A DNA stretch of 64,000 nucleotides from Longispora albida DSM 44784 (GCF_000379825.1 NZ_KB903814.1:186001-250000), one strand, 5' to 3'; shown: positions 1 through 8,625, numbered from the stretch's first letter. Numbers and translations: made by a program. Notes: a model not told the origin generated them from the letters alone.

Positions 1-2
1 AG

Positions 3-668
3 CGCGCGCTCGACGCGGCCCGGCGGCTCGCCGACCGGGAGGCCGAGCGGCGTACCCTCGGCAACCTCAGCCTCACCCTCACCCTGCGCGGCGAGCACGC
101 CCAGGCAGCCGCGCTGGCGGGCGAGCTGCTGGACATCGCGCGCGCCGACGGCGACCGCGACCTGGAGTACCGGACCCGCTGCAACCTCGGGTACATGCTC
201 CGGCACGTCGGCAGGCTCGGCGAGGCCGTCGAGCACCTGAACGCGGCGCTGGACATGTCCGATGTGGACAATCCCGCCGGGCAGGCCCACGTCCTGGCGA
301 ACCTCGGCGACTGCCACCAGGCCCTCGGTGCCCCGGAGACCGCGCTGGCCCTGATGGCGCGGGCGCTCCGGCTCAACGAGACGATCGGCGAGCACCGTGA
401 ACAGGCAGCGGTCCTCAACAGCATCGCCGGGTTGCACGCAGGCCTCGGCCAGCTCCCCGAAGCCCTCGCGGCCTACGAGGACGCCGCCCGGGTCAGCGCG
501 GAGCTGATCACGACCGGTCAGCACGTCGACGCGCTGACCGGCATCGGCGACACCCTCGCCAGCCTCGGCGACCCGGAAGGCGCCCGGTCACACTGGCGAC
601 GGGCACTGAGCGTGCTGGGCGACACGAACCGGGCACCGGCGGAAGCGCTGCGCGCGCGGCTCGCGTGA
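3..668 (+). CDS. TPR-repeat regulator, C-terminal end (5' truncated by window)
   Basis: The frame is open from the window edge to a TGA at 668, so only the last 221 residues are present. They are Leu/Ala-rich helical repeats with TPR spacing (for example residues reading ALGAPETALALMARALRLNE), ending in an HWRRAL...ALRARLA tail. The same tail style (HWERAL...ELQARL) closes the AfsR/SARP-type regulator at 21968-25027, so this is probably the C-terminus of a paralogous BTAD/NB-ARC/TPR regulator. The DNA-binding and nucleotide-binding parts lie outside the window, so a plain TPR protein cannot be excluded. Confidence 0.75.
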   Translation, partial: RALDAARRLADREAERRTLGNLSLTLTLRGEHAQAAALAGELLDIARADGDRDLEYRTRCNLGYMLRHVGRLGEAVEHLNAALDMSDVDNPAGQAHVLANLGDCHQALGAPETALALMARALRLNETIGEHREQAAVLNSIAGLHAGLGQLPEALAAYEDAARVSAELITTGQHVDALTGIGDTLASLGDPEGARSHWRRALSVLGDTNRAPAEALRARLA

Positions 669-692
669 CTCCGCCGGGCGGCGGCACCGGGT

Positions 693-1688
693 TCAGTCCT
701 CGCCGAGCAGGCCGGCGCCGAGCGGGGTCAGGGCGTGCAGGACCGCCCCGCCCAGCCGGGTCGTGCTGATCAGGCCGGCGTCGCGGAGCACGGTGGTGTG
801 CTGGCTGACCGAGGCCAGCGACGTGCCGACCCGCTGCGCGACCTGCGTCGTCGAACCGGCCGTGCGCAGCGCCGACAGGACCGTGGCGCGGGTCCGGCCG
901 AGCAGCGACACCAGGCGGCCGTCCGGCGCGATCGAGACCGGGCCGTGCGGGATCGGGTAGCCGAGGATGGCCGGGCCGGCCGGTGGTTCGAGGTAGGTGG
1001 AGACGCCGCCGAAGTACAGCGGGACCAGGAGCAGGCCGCGTCCGCCGAGGTGGAAGTCCCACGGCTGCTGCGTACCCTGCGGGCAGCGGATGCTCAGCAT
1101 CGGTGAGTCCCAGGTGATGTCGGGGTGCAGCGTCCCCAGCAGCCGGTCCAGGCCGCCGTCGAGCAGGAGCTGCCCGCGCACTGCCCGGTCAGCGGTCACA
1201 CCGGCCGTCACGGTGTCCCACTCGGGAGCAAGACCGATTTCGTAGTACCGGGTGAGCGCGGCCCTCAGCTTCCGCCGTGCCCCCGCGTCCCCGGCGGCGA
1301 GATCCAGCGCCCACGAGCTGAGCGGCCGGCGGGTGCTCGCCGCGAACTCCCCCAGCTCGGCCCGGACCTGCTCGCCCGGAGCCGACACGATCTCGTCGAC
1401 AGCGGCGTGCACGTCCCTGGCGCCCGGCGCGCAGAGGAAGTCCGGGGTGTAGCCGATCACCGGCATGAGGTCGAGGACGGGCCGGAAGTCCGGCGACAGC
1501 CTCGGCAGCACCGAGCGCCGCCACCGCCCGGCCCAGCCGCCGCCCCACGCCGGGTCGAGCATCAGCACGCTGTGCTGCACCTCCTGCATCACGTCCGGGC
1601 CGGTCGCGAGGGTGACTCTGCCCAGGTCCGCAGGGGTGAGGTGAATCCGCAGCACCCGTCGAGCATGCCCGCCGGAGGTCACCGTCAT
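693..1688 (-). CDS. Winged-helix (ArsR-like) transcriptional regulator
   Basis: A 331-aa protein whose last ~70 residues form a winged helix-turn-helix (SALRTAGSTTQVAQRVGTSL, then SVSQHTTVLRDAGL and a wing). This is the ArsR-type arrangement in which the recognition helix follows a T/S-rich turn. The first 250 residues are an uncharacterised actinobacterial domain usually found fused to this HTH, probably for ligand sensing or dimerisation. No metal-binding Cys motif is visible. It converges on the TPR gene (24 bp between the two stop codons) and is divergent from the Tat-exported protein at 1777, so it may control that gene, although no operator was recognised. Confidence 0.75.
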   Translation of the reverse strand: MTVTSGGHARRVLRIHLTPADLGRVTLATGPDVMQEVQHSVLMLDPAWGGGWAGRWRRSVLPRLSPDFRPVLDLMPVIGYTPDFLCAPGARDVHAAVDEIVSAPGEQVRAELGEFAASTRRPLSSWALDLAAGDAGARRKLRAALTRYYEIGLAPEWDTVTAGVTADRAVRGQLLLDGGLDRLLGTLHPDITWDSPMLSIRCPQGTQQPWDFHLGGRGLLLVPLYFGGVSTYLEPPAGPAILGYPIPHGPVSIAPDGRLVSLLGRTRATVLSALRTAGSTTQVAQRVGTSLASVSQHTTVLRDAGLISTTRLGGAVLHALTPLGAGLLGED

Positions 1689-1776
1689 GCCCGTCGCAGA
1701 TCACTGTTCCGTCACGGCCTTCAGGCACCGCTGAAAGGCCTCGCGGGCCCGCCGGCCCGGCCGGAATCCTCGGGGC

Positions 1777-2745
1777 ATGGACAGAAGAACACTGCTCAAG
1801 ACCAGTGCAGCCGCGATCGCCGCCGGGGCCGGGGCCGTGGCGCTCGGTTCACGGGCCAGCGCCGCCGGGACCTCCGGCTGGGGCTCTCCTGCCGAGTACG
1901 TCGTCCACCGCGAGGCCGGTGCGGCGATCGAGGGCATCGAGGTCACCTGCCACGGCGAGATCTACGTGACCAGCGTGGCGACCGGTGCCGTGTACCGTGG
2001 CCGCACCACCGACCGCGAGCTGCGGCCCTTCCTGCCTGCCGGGTCGGACGGCCGGACGGCTGCCACCGGGATCCACTTCGACCAGTACGGCCGGCTGTTC
2101 GTGGCCGGGGCCGGCACGAACGCGCTCTACGTCTACGACCGGGCGGGCCGGCTGCTGGCCCGCCGCACGGCCGACGCCGAGAAGACGTTCCTCAACGACT
2201 TCTCCTTCACCCGCGACGCCGTCTACGTCACCGACTCGGCGAACCAGACGATCTGGCGAGCCCCGATCACCTCCGAGCGCGTCGGGCAGCTCGTGCCGTG
2301 GCTGACGATCGACGCCTTCACGCCCGTCCCGCAGTTCCTGAACGGGATCGTCACGACGCCCGACGGCCGGTACCTGCTGGTCGGCGAGCAGGGTGCCGAC
2401 GTCACGTACCGGATCGACCTGCGCACCAAGGCCGTCAGCGTCGTGCGGATCGCCGACGGCCAGGTGTTCTCCGGCGACGGTTTCCTCCTGGAGGGCCGCC
2501 GCCTGTACGGGGTGTGGAATCGGCTCAGCACCACCGGCGAGTGGGAGTTCCTGACCAGGCTGGTCGAGTTGAGCCCCGACTACGCGACCGCCCGCGTGGT
2601 GGCCGACTCCCGCCCGGTCAGCACGGCGGTCTCCCCGACCACGATCGCCCGCTCGGGACGGCGGCTGCTCTGGGTGAACAGCCAGCTCAGCTCCCCGGCC
2701 GCGACCCCGCCGTACCTGGTGACCGAGGTACCGGGCCTGCGCTGA
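1777..2745 (+). CDS. Tat-exported SMP-30/gluconolactonase-like beta-propeller protein
   Basis: This 322-aa protein starts with a twin-arginine leader: MDRRTLLKTSAAAIAAG, a hydrophobic Ala-rich stretch, then an A-S-A cleavage site near residue 28. The rest has the repeated strand pattern of SMP-30/gluconolactonase/LRE proteins, with short motifs such as GIHFDQYGRLFVAG, LNDFSF and NGIVTTPDGRYLLVGE that mark propeller blades. Family members are six-bladed propellers that bind a divalent metal and often hydrolyse lactones, but the substrate here is unknown. The gene is divergent from the winged-helix regulator. The exported location is firm; the enzymatic activity is inferred. Confidence 0.75.
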   Translation: MDRRTLLKTSAAAIAAGAGAVALGSRASAAGTSGWGSPAEYVVHREAGAAIEGIEVTCHGEIYVTSVATGAVYRGRTTDRELRPFLPAGSDGRTAATGIHFDQYGRLFVAGAGTNALYVYDRAGRLLARRTADAEKTFLNDFSFTRDAVYVTDSANQTIWRAPITSERVGQLVPWLTIDAFTPVPQFLNGIVTTPDGRYLLVGEQGADVTYRIDLRTKAVSVVRIADGQVFSGDGFLLEGRRLYGVWNRLSTTGEWEFLTRLVELSPDYATARVVADSRPVSTAVSPTTIARSGRRLLWVNSQLSSPAATPPYLVTEVPGLR

Positions 2746-2850
2746 CCAGCACACCCGCACCGACCCGGGCGAGCCTCCCGCCGGCCGCCCGGGTCTCCCG
2801 GATCCGCACGGGACAGCGCGGAACCCCGGCTGGGCCTACCGTTGGTATCC

Positions 2851-3678
2851 ATGATCCCTGGCGAGGCAGCAAGTCCCGCACTGAGCCGGGTTCGTCCTGC
2901 CGACCTGGCGTTCCTGATCCTGCCGGCCGCGGTCACCGTGGCGATCCGCGCCGCCGAACCACCACCCGGGCAACAGTCCGAGCGGGAGTTCTGGGTGTTC
3001 TCCGCGCTCGGACTGGTGCTGATGGCCATACCGTGGGGGCTGCTCTACTTCCACGCCGTCCGGCACAAGGGAAAGCCCAGGCCGGCGGCCTTCACGGTGC
3101 GCGGCGGGACGTTCACCGCCCCGTACCAGCTCAGCAACCACCTGGGGATAGTCGGCGCGATGCTCGCGCTGATCGCCGCCACGTTCCGCTGGGACTCTCC
3201 CAGTATCAGCATCGGGGTCCTGCCCTTCGTGGGCTTAGTCCTCGCCGTGCGGTTCGCGCTCGCGGCTGCCGGGCCCGCCGTCGTCCTGCGGCCGGACCAC
3301 ATCGAGTTCCGGGCGTTCCTCCGGCACCGGGTCGCCTGGGACGACATCGCGGGCGTGTTCGTGCACGAGTCGGTCCGGATCCGCACAGTCACGGGCAAGA
3401 CCCGTCGCACTTTGCAGCATCTCGCGATCGTCCCCGAGTTCCTCGCTGACGCGATCGGCTACTACGCCGCCCACGCCGAGCACCGCCCCGAGATCGGCAC
3501 CGAGGCCGGACACCAGCGCCTCCGCTGGTACCTGACGACATACCGGGCCACGCTGGCCGGCCATCAGGGCCCAGGCTGGCCCGGCCCCGGAGCCACCGGA
3601 CCGGCAGGCGATGGCGGCGGGGGCATGGAGCTGGGCGGCGGGGGCATCGGGCGGGGCGGGCCGGGTGGCGGCGGGTAG
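2851..3678 (+). CDS. Membrane protein with PH-like segment and Gly-rich tail
   Basis: About 275 aa from ATG 2851; an in-frame TTG at 2842 is an alternative. Four hydrophobic segments occur in the first ~150 residues (ADLAFLILPAAV, FSALGLVLMAIPWGLLYF, IVGAMLALIAATF, LPFVGLVLAVRFALAAA). A bacterial PH-like stretch follows (VVLRPDHIEFRAFLRHRVAWDDIAGV). The last ~40 residues are almost pure Gly/Pro. Codon 129 is the rare TTA (3235-3237), which requires the bldA tRNA in actinomycetes. The Gly-rich tail is encoded by G-runs whose complement encodes the Pro-rich tail of the facing gene. Function is unknown. Confidence 0.6.
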   Translation: MIPGEAASPALSRVRPADLAFLILPAAVTVAIRAAEPPPGQQSEREFWVFSALGLVLMAIPWGLLYFHAVRHKGKPRPAAFTVRGGTFTAPYQLSNHLGIVGAMLALIAATFRWDSPSISIGVLPFVGLVLAVRFALAAAGPAVVLRPDHIEFRAFLRHRVAWDDIAGVFVHESVRIRTVTGKTRRTLQHLAIVPEFLADAIGYYAAHAEHRPEIGTEAGHQRLRWYLTTYRATLAGHQGPGWPGPGATGPAGDGGGGMELGGGGIGRGGPGGGG

Positions 3679-4283
3679 CGGTAGCCGGGTGGCGGGACGG
3701 GCGGCCGGGCCGGGGGCGGCGGGTACATCGGCCGGGTCATCGGCGGAGGCATCATCCGGGGCGGTGGCGGGAGGCGTCGCATGCTCGCGGCACGGAACGC
3801 GCGGAGGGCGCGGACCGCCCGGTAGTAGCCGTGTGAGGCCGGCAGCGCGAACAGGACGACAGCGATCCCGGTCAGCAGCAGCGTGCCGCCGGCCAGGCCC
3901 TTGACCGTGTTCGCGTACCACGGCACCGGGTCGTACACCCCTGCGATCAGCAGCACCACGTTCACGGCGGCGATCAGTCCGCTGAGGACCCAGATGAGTA
4001 CCCGGGCGGCCTGCGCGCCCCGGCCGCCGAGGATCGCGAGCAGCAGGCAGACGGCTCCGAAGACGATGGCGAGGAAGCCGAACACCAGGAGCCCGAAGGA
4101 GGTGGCCGTCCCGGCTGCCCCGTCGCCGGCCCGCTCGCTGTAGTGGTGGCTCAGCTCGGGTACCGCGAAAAACGAGGCAACGGCCGTGACCAGCGCGAAA
4201 GCGGCGACCCCCGCGAAGAGATAGCTGGCCGCGAACACACTCCCTGGCTGGCGCACCACCTGCACAGGCCCCGGCGCTGTCAT
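3564..4283 (-). CDS. Four-TM membrane protein with Pro-rich C-terminal tail
   Basis: The start was placed at ATG 4283 because it overlaps the upstream gene's stop as ATGA (4280-4283), the usual sign of translational coupling; the frame extends further upstream only as an antisense-like artefact. The 239-aa product has four TM helices (SYLFAGVAAFALVTAVASFF, FGLLVFGFLAIVFGAVCLLLAI, VLIWVLSGLIAAVNVVLLIAG, GTLLLTGIAVVLFAL). About 70 residues of PPPP/PPPPG runs follow and would be cytoplasmic. The 3' 115 bp overlap the 3' end of the convergent gene at 2851. No enzymatic motif is visible. It may work with the large secreted protein encoded immediately upstream. Confidence 0.65.
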   Translation of the reverse strand: MTAPGPVQVVRQPGSVFAASYLFAGVAAFALVTAVASFFAVPELSHHYSERAGDGAAGTATSFGLLVFGFLAIVFGAVCLLLAILGGRGAQAARVLIWVLSGLIAAVNVVLLIAGVYDPVPWYANTVKGLAGGTLLLTGIAVVLFALPASHGYYRAVRALRAFRAASMRRLPPPPRMMPPPMTRPMYPPPPARPPVPPPGYRYPPPPGPPRPMPPPPSSMPPPPSPAGPVAPGPGQPGP

Positions 4284-6700
4284 GGGCTCACCGTCCTCAT
4301 ACGACGGCGGAGCAGGTACCCGCCGGCGGCCAGCCACGTGATCAGCGGCAGGGCCACGAGAGCGTAGAACCACGGGCTGGACGTGGCCGGTGAGGGCCGG
4401 GCGAAGGCTTCGCGCAGCGGTTTCGCCGTGGTCTGCCCGCCCATCCACACCGTTTTGCCCTGCGCCGTCCTGCCGAGCATCGCGCCCGTCGCGGCGTTCG
4501 CCATGCCCGGATGGTCGCGGGCGAAGGCCTGGGCTCCGACCCCGGTCCGGTCGATGCGGGAGAAGTCGACGCCGCCGTAGACGAACGTCCGGGTGTAGAT
4601 GTAGTCGCCCTCGGTGCTCTGCCGGGTGATGTTGAACTCGCCCTTCGTGTACGACTCGACGTACCGGTCGAACACCTGGCGGGGTGTCCACTGCTCGCGG
4701 GAGGCCCACCGGCTGATGTCGCCCTTGTCGATCAGGCCGGTGAAGGCGGTCGGCTTGGTCCGGCTGCGCTGCCGGAACCACTCGGCCGCGACGCGGCTGG
4801 CGTATACGCGGCGCAGGTCGGCGTACTCGGGTGCCTTGTTGACGGCCTCCTGGACCTTGGGGAGGATCCGGGTCCGGTACACCTCCTCGTTGTGCTTGGT
4901 GACCGACGCGTCCTGCTTGCCGTCACAGCCGTTCGCCGCGCCGGAAGCCTTGAAGTACGTGCTCTCCATCTTCACTTCGAGCGGCGCGTCGAGGATGTAG
5001 AGCTCGTCGTCGTTGTCGTGCACGGTCGCCGTGGCCGGCACGATCCACTGCCGCATCGACAGGCACTTCGACTCGCCTTGGAGCGCCGACCAGTACCCGT
5101 CGGCACCTGGCGCGTCCGGGTGGATGAACTTCGCGACCGACTTCTTCATCGTCAGGTCGGCTTCGAGCAGGACACGGCCGGCGTCGGTCCTGCCGAACTT
5201 GTCGTCGATGATGCGGTTCGGCTCGTCCGGGTTGAGGTTGACGGTGAACGAGTACGGCGGCAGGGCCAGCCACACGAAGAACGAGTCCGAGGCGAGCTGC
5301 GCGGCCCGGCGCCCGCCGAAGGATCGCTGGTCGGCTGGCATGCCATCCGCCCGGAAGGCGTACTGCACACCGGAGCCGTTGTGGTAGGTGTCGGACACGT
5401 ACCGCAGCTCCAGAGTGGAGAAGTCGACGCCGCCGAGGTCGGGCAGCGTGGCGACGGACACGTCACCGCCGGCCGAGGCGATCTGCGCGCCGATCCGCTG
5501 CCGGGCCAGGCCCTGCGTGATGGCCTCGCCGGCCGAGCCGGGCGCGTTGGCAGCGGCGTCGAGCACCGGGCTGTCGGCGGCGTGCTGGCCAGGCGCGGTG
5601 AGCGGGGTCGCCGCCCCGCCGGCCGGCCCGCCCTTCGGTCCTGACGGGCCGGGCGAGGTGACCGTGCCGCCAGACGTGCCCTGGGTCGGTGGCGGGGTAC
5701 CTCCCCAGCTGTCCGGCATGACGGGGGAGCCCATCGCCGGCCAGTACACGATGTCGATGGCGATGCCGTGCTCGATCGACATCCTGCGGATCAGCGCGAT
5801 CGACGCGGCGTCCGGCATCTCCGCGAAGACGTAGTAGAGCCGGCAGCCGGTCTCCTTCGCGATGGTGATCAGGTCTTCGAGCTGCTTGCGCCCGTCTGTC
5901 GAGTTGATCGAGTTACCGGACTTCAGCTCCAGGATCATCTTCAGCTTCGTGAGATCGACAGCGTCGAGCGGCCGGTCGACGATGTGGAGCTTGGAGCCGA
6001 GCTTCGCCTTGAGGTGCTTCGGCATGTGCTTGCCGTACTTCCAGTCTCCCTTGGACAGCACCGGGTCCTTCTCGATCGCCTCGGCCCGGTACAGCGGCTC
6101 GAAGCCGTACTTCCTGTTGCTGCCGCCGCCCTTGCTGTTGCTGTTCCGCAGCGTCACGTACTGCCGCCGCCACACCTCGTAGTCGGCCGCAGGCATGGCC
6201 TCAACGGCCGCCTGGTACTCCTTCCACCGGGCGAGCATGAAGAACGTCGACCCGTACTGGTACTGCTCCGACGGCTTGACCTCGGCCATCAGGGCCGCGG
6301 ACGGCTGCGGCACGTTGCCGAGCTTGGCCGGGTCGTCGTGCACGACCCTCCCGTACATCGCCCGCCACTCCTCCCATCCGGGAGGGGCGGCGATGTACTC
6401 CTTCCACGCGGCGTACATGTGCTGCCACGTGCCGCTCTCGTAGTCCTTTGACGTGCCGATCTTCGCGAGGTCGGCGGCGGAGGGCTGGGGCATGCCGAGC
6501 AGCGCGTCGTGCGACTCGTACTCGTAGATGCCCTGGAGCCCGATCTTGTGCTCACCACCGGAGCCGACGACGGCTCCGGGCGGGACGCGTGGCGGGGCCG
6601 CCGCCACCGGGGCCGGGGCGAACAGGCCAGCGAGGACAAGGGCGATGATCACCGCGAGCGCGTGTATCTGGCGCCGGTGGCTCAGCCGGAGAGAAAACAC
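4280..6700 (-). CDS. Large secreted, C-terminally membrane-anchored protein with nuclease-like segment
   Basis: About 806 aa from GTG 6700; a TTG at 6736 is in frame but lies at a -35-like hexamer. A signal peptide (IHALAVIIALVLAGLFAPAP, then A-A-A) opens the protein. Residues ~70-121 and ~130-182 are imperfect copies of one unit (each MPQPSA/VPQPSA ... WKEY ... WR..Y). A segment near 230-310 has the restriction-endonuclease-fold signature: KMILELKSGN with E258-x-K260, acidic residues just upstream and a following KQLEDL helix. Low-complexity Gly/Pro/Thr sequence leads to a unique beta-rich domain. One TM helix (FYALVALPLITWLAAGGYLL) and an RRRMR stop-transfer end it. Exported and anchored is clear; nuclease activity is inference. 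Confidence 0.65.
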   Translation of the reverse strand: MFSLRLSHRRQIHALAVIIALVLAGLFAPAPVAAAPPRVPPGAVVGSGGEHKIGLQGIYEYESHDALLGMPQPSAADLAKIGTSKDYESGTWQHMYAAWKEYIAAPPGWEEWRAMYGRVVHDDPAKLGNVPQPSAALMAEVKPSEQYQYGSTFFMLARWKEYQAAVEAMPAADYEVWRRQYVTLRNSNSKGGGSNRKYGFEPLYRAEAIEKDPVLSKGDWKYGKHMPKHLKAKLGSKLHIVDRPLDAVDLTKLKMILELKSGNSINSTDGRKQLEDLITIAKETGCRLYYVFAEMPDAASIALIRRMSIEHGIAIDIVYWPAMGSPVMPDSWGGTPPPTQGTSGGTVTSPGPSGPKGGPAGGAATPLTAPGQHAADSPVLDAAANAPGSAGEAITQGLARQRIGAQIASAGGDVSVATLPDLGGVDFSTLELRYVSDTYHNGSGVQYAFRADGMPADQRSFGGRRAAQLASDSFFVWLALPPYSFTVNLNPDEPNRIIDDKFGRTDAGRVLLEADLTMKKSVAKFIHPDAPGADGYWSALQGESKCLSMRQWIVPATATVHDNDDELYILDAPLEVKMESTYFKASGAANGCDGKQDASVTKHNEEVYRTRILPKVQEAVNKAPEYADLRRVYASRVAAEWFRQRSRTKPTAFTGLIDKGDISRWASREQWTPRQVFDRYVESYTKGEFNITRQSTEGDYIYTRTFVYGGVDFSRIDRTGVGAQAFARDHPGMANAATGAMLGRTAQGKTVWMGGQTTAKPLREAFARPSPATSSPWFYALVALPLITWLAAGGYLLRRRMRTVSP

Positions 6701-6736
6701 TCTGCCATTTTCAGGACATGCCGGCAATGGGGTCAA
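6701..6736 (-). promoter_or_regulatory. Possible leaderless promoter for the secreted protein gene
   Basis: On the minus strand TTGACC (6736-6731), an 18-bp spacer and GAAAAT (6712-6707) lie 6 nt before GTG 6700. This is the geometry expected if transcription starts at or next to the start codon, which is common in actinobacteria. The -10 is a weak match to TANNNT. Confidence 0.3.
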
Positions 6737-6758
6737 GTGTCCGATCAGGACAACCTTG

Positions 6759-7271
6759 TCACACCAGCCACGCGGCGAGGAGGTGGCCCAGATGGTGCGG
6801 GTCCGCCAGGTCCAGCATCCGGGCCAGGTTCAGGAGCGGCGTGTACGAGGCGGAGGTGTCCTCCCGCTCCACCCAGCAGTGGCCACGGAACGGGCTGTGC
6901 CCGTCGCGCTCCCCCGCCGTGTACCGCCACCGGGCCACGGGAGCAGCGGTACGCCGGAGCACCTCGCCCCAGTACCAGGCGGCGCACTCCGCGAACTCCG
7001 CCCGCCCGGGCGCCAGCAGGTCAGCGCCGCTGGCCGCGTTCGTGAAGACCGACGCGGCGAGCGGGCCGGTGGACGCGGCCGAGAAGTCCCACTCGGCGCC
7101 CGCCCCGTACCGTGCGGCCCAGCCGGGGAAGGCACGCTCCTGGGTGGACAGCCACGAGGCCAGGTACGGCGAGTCGGGCGCTGCCGGGATCGCCGCCTGC
7201 CCGCCCGGGTCGGTCACGGCCCGCTGCCACTCGTCGAGCCGGCGCACCGCTTCGTCCCGATCAGCGCTCAT
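6759..7271 (-). CDS. Hypothetical protein, actinobacterial
   Basis: 170 aa, cytoplasmic-looking, rich in Trp and Ala, with no signal peptide or TM segment. Motif-like pieces include EWQRAV, WAARYGAGAEWDFSAAS, WYWGEVLRR and GHCWVERED. It ends with a Leu/His-rich helix (LADPHHLGHLLAAWLV). I do not recognise the family. It sits 29 bp downstream of the DUF6194-like gene on the same strand and may be co-transcribed with it. It ends 22 bp before the TTG/-35 region of the secreted-protein gene. Confidence 0.6.
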   Translation of the reverse strand: MSADRDEAVRRLDEWQRAVTDPGGQAAIPAAPDSPYLASWLSTQERAFPGWAARYGAGAEWDFSAASTGPLAASVFTNAASGADLLAPGRAEFAECAAWYWGEVLRRTAAPVARWRYTAGERDGHSPFRGHCWVEREDTSASYTPLLNLARMLDLADPHHLGHLLAAWLV

Positions 7272-7300
7272 CCGCCCACCCTAGACCCCGGCCGGCAGTC

Positions 7301-7780
7301 CTACTGCTCGCCGGGAGGCCGGCTTCGTTCGGCATGCCGCTCGTACCGGCCGCGTGCCATGCCGTGGGCGGTGGCCAGGAGTGCCGCGACCGTGTCCGAG
7401 GTGGCCGGGCCGGGGTTGGCCACGGCGAGCCAGCCCATGCTGCCGTACACGGGATGGGCCATGACCACGTCGTCGCCCGTGATGGCCGGCCCGGCGGGGT
7501 CCTTCGGATCGTGGCCGGTCTGCCTGCGGAACTCGGTGGCGCCGGCCGCGACGTTGATCCGGAACGCACCTGGCCGGCCCAGGCGTGACGTGTCGTCGCC
7601 CGGGTAGTCCTTGGTCACGATGGTCGCGAAGGGCTGGGCTTTGGGAATGACCCCGTCGGGCGCGTAGTAGAAGAACACGTCGCCCCAGGCCAGCTCCGGC
7701 GTACCGTCGCCCGGCCCGGGCCGCTGGACGAGCACGCCGCCCATAGCCTCGGTGAGCCTGATGATGTCTTCGATCAGCAT
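7301..7780 (-). CDS. DUF6194-like protein
   Basis: 159 aa from ATG 7780. The pattern MLIEDIIRLTEAM, WGDVFFYYAPDG, PFATIVTKDYPGDD, FRINV and a late HPVYGSMGWLAVANPG matches the small actinobacterial DUF6194 family (function unknown), whose members carry an R-L-N-I/F-R-I-N-V core and a W-x-x-x-L/V-N-P near the end. There is no secretion signal. It is divergent from the tandem-MerR regulator, with only 42 bp between the two start codons, so that regulator may control both directions. Functional role unknown. Confidence 0.6.
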   Translation of the reverse strand: MLIEDIIRLTEAMGGVLVQRPGPGDGTPELAWGDVFFYYAPDGVIPKAQPFATIVTKDYPGDDTSRLGRPGAFRINVAAGATEFRRQTGHDPKDPAGPAITGDDVVMAHPVYGSMGWLAVANPGPATSDTVAALLATAHGMARGRYERHAERSRPPGEQ

Positions 7781-7822
7781 GAGTTCCAGCCTGGCATTAA
7801 AGTGCTGGTGGAGACTTGGCTT

Positions 7823-8578
7823 ATGGGAAGCCGCCAGCACGCGCTCCGGACGGCTGACGTGGCCCGCGAGTCGGGCTACTCGGTGCAGCAGATCCGGAAC
7901 CTCGAACACGACGGGGTCCTCCCGCCCGTGCCGCGTACGGCTTCCGGGTACCGCACCTACACGCAGGTTCACGTTGTCGCCGCGCTCGCCTACCGTTCCT
8001 TCGCGGCCGCGACCGGCCCTGTCGAGGCGAGGCGCCTGATGATCGCCGCTCACCACGATCCCGATGGGGAACTGCTCGCCCTGCTGGACGCCGCGCACGC
8101 CCGCCTCCACGCCGAACGGGAGGGGTTACGGCTCGCACAGCAGGCCGCTGCGGCGATCTCCGGGGAACCAGTGGACGACGCCCAGCCCCGCGACTCCATG
8201 ACCATCTCCGAGCTGGCCGCAGCACTGGACCTCCGGCCTTCCACGCTCCGCTTCTGGGAGGACGAGGGTCTCCTGGCACCAGGCCGCGCTCCCGGTACTC
8301 CCGGCAGGCAGCCCCGGTCCTACTCCCCCGCCGACGTGCGCGACGCCCGGATCGTGCAGCAGCTGCGCCAGGCCGGGTACCGCATCCCGCAGCTGAGGGC
8401 TGTGATGCCCCGGCTCATCGAGGCTGGCGGCCGGGAGGAGGTCGCCGGGGCGCTCGCGGCCCGCCAGGCGAGCCTCAGCCTCCGGTCGCGCCAGCTCGTC
8501 ACCGGTGCGGCCGTGCTGGAGTCCCTGCTCTCCGGTACCGCAGAAAAATCAGGCGCGGCTGGCGGCCTGGACGGATAA
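7823..8578 (+). CDS. MerR-family regulator with two tandem MerR DNA-binding domains
   Basis: ATG 7823 was preferred over GTG 7802 because GGTGGAG lies ~10 nt upstream. The 251-aa product has two complete MerR winged-helix domains. One is at residues ~8-75 (RTADVARESGYSVQQIRNLE, DGVLPP, GYRTYTQ). The other is at ~125-195 (TISELAAALDLRPSTLRFWE, DEGLLAP, RSYSPADVRDARIV). Normal MerR proteins have one and dimerise, so this chain could act as a covalent pseudo-dimer or bind two half-sites. There is no Cys metal site. One TTA codon at 8126-8128 implies bldA-dependent translation. The ribosomal protection gene starts 108 bp downstream on the same strand and is a likely target. Confidence 0.8.
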   Translation: MGSRQHALRTADVARESGYSVQQIRNLEHDGVLPPVPRTASGYRTYTQVHVVAALAYRSFAAATGPVEARRLMIAAHHDPDGELLALLDAAHARLHAEREGLRLAQQAAAAISGEPVDDAQPRDSMTISELAAALDLRPSTLRFWEDEGLLAPGRAPGTPGRQPRSYSPADVRDARIVQQLRQAGYRIPQLRAVMPRLIEAGGREEVAGALAARQASLSLRSRQLVTGAAVLESLLSGTAEKSGAAGGLDG

Positions 8579-8625
8579 CATCCCCGGCGACCACTGGCAG
8601 GCCCTGCCCGGACAAGGAGAGTGAC

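Noticed and set aside
1125-3449. A 774-codon open frame on the + strand
   Set aside because: It runs antisense to the winged-helix gene and out of frame through two real genes. Its product is Arg/Pro/Gly-rich, the usual shadow in high-G+C DNA.
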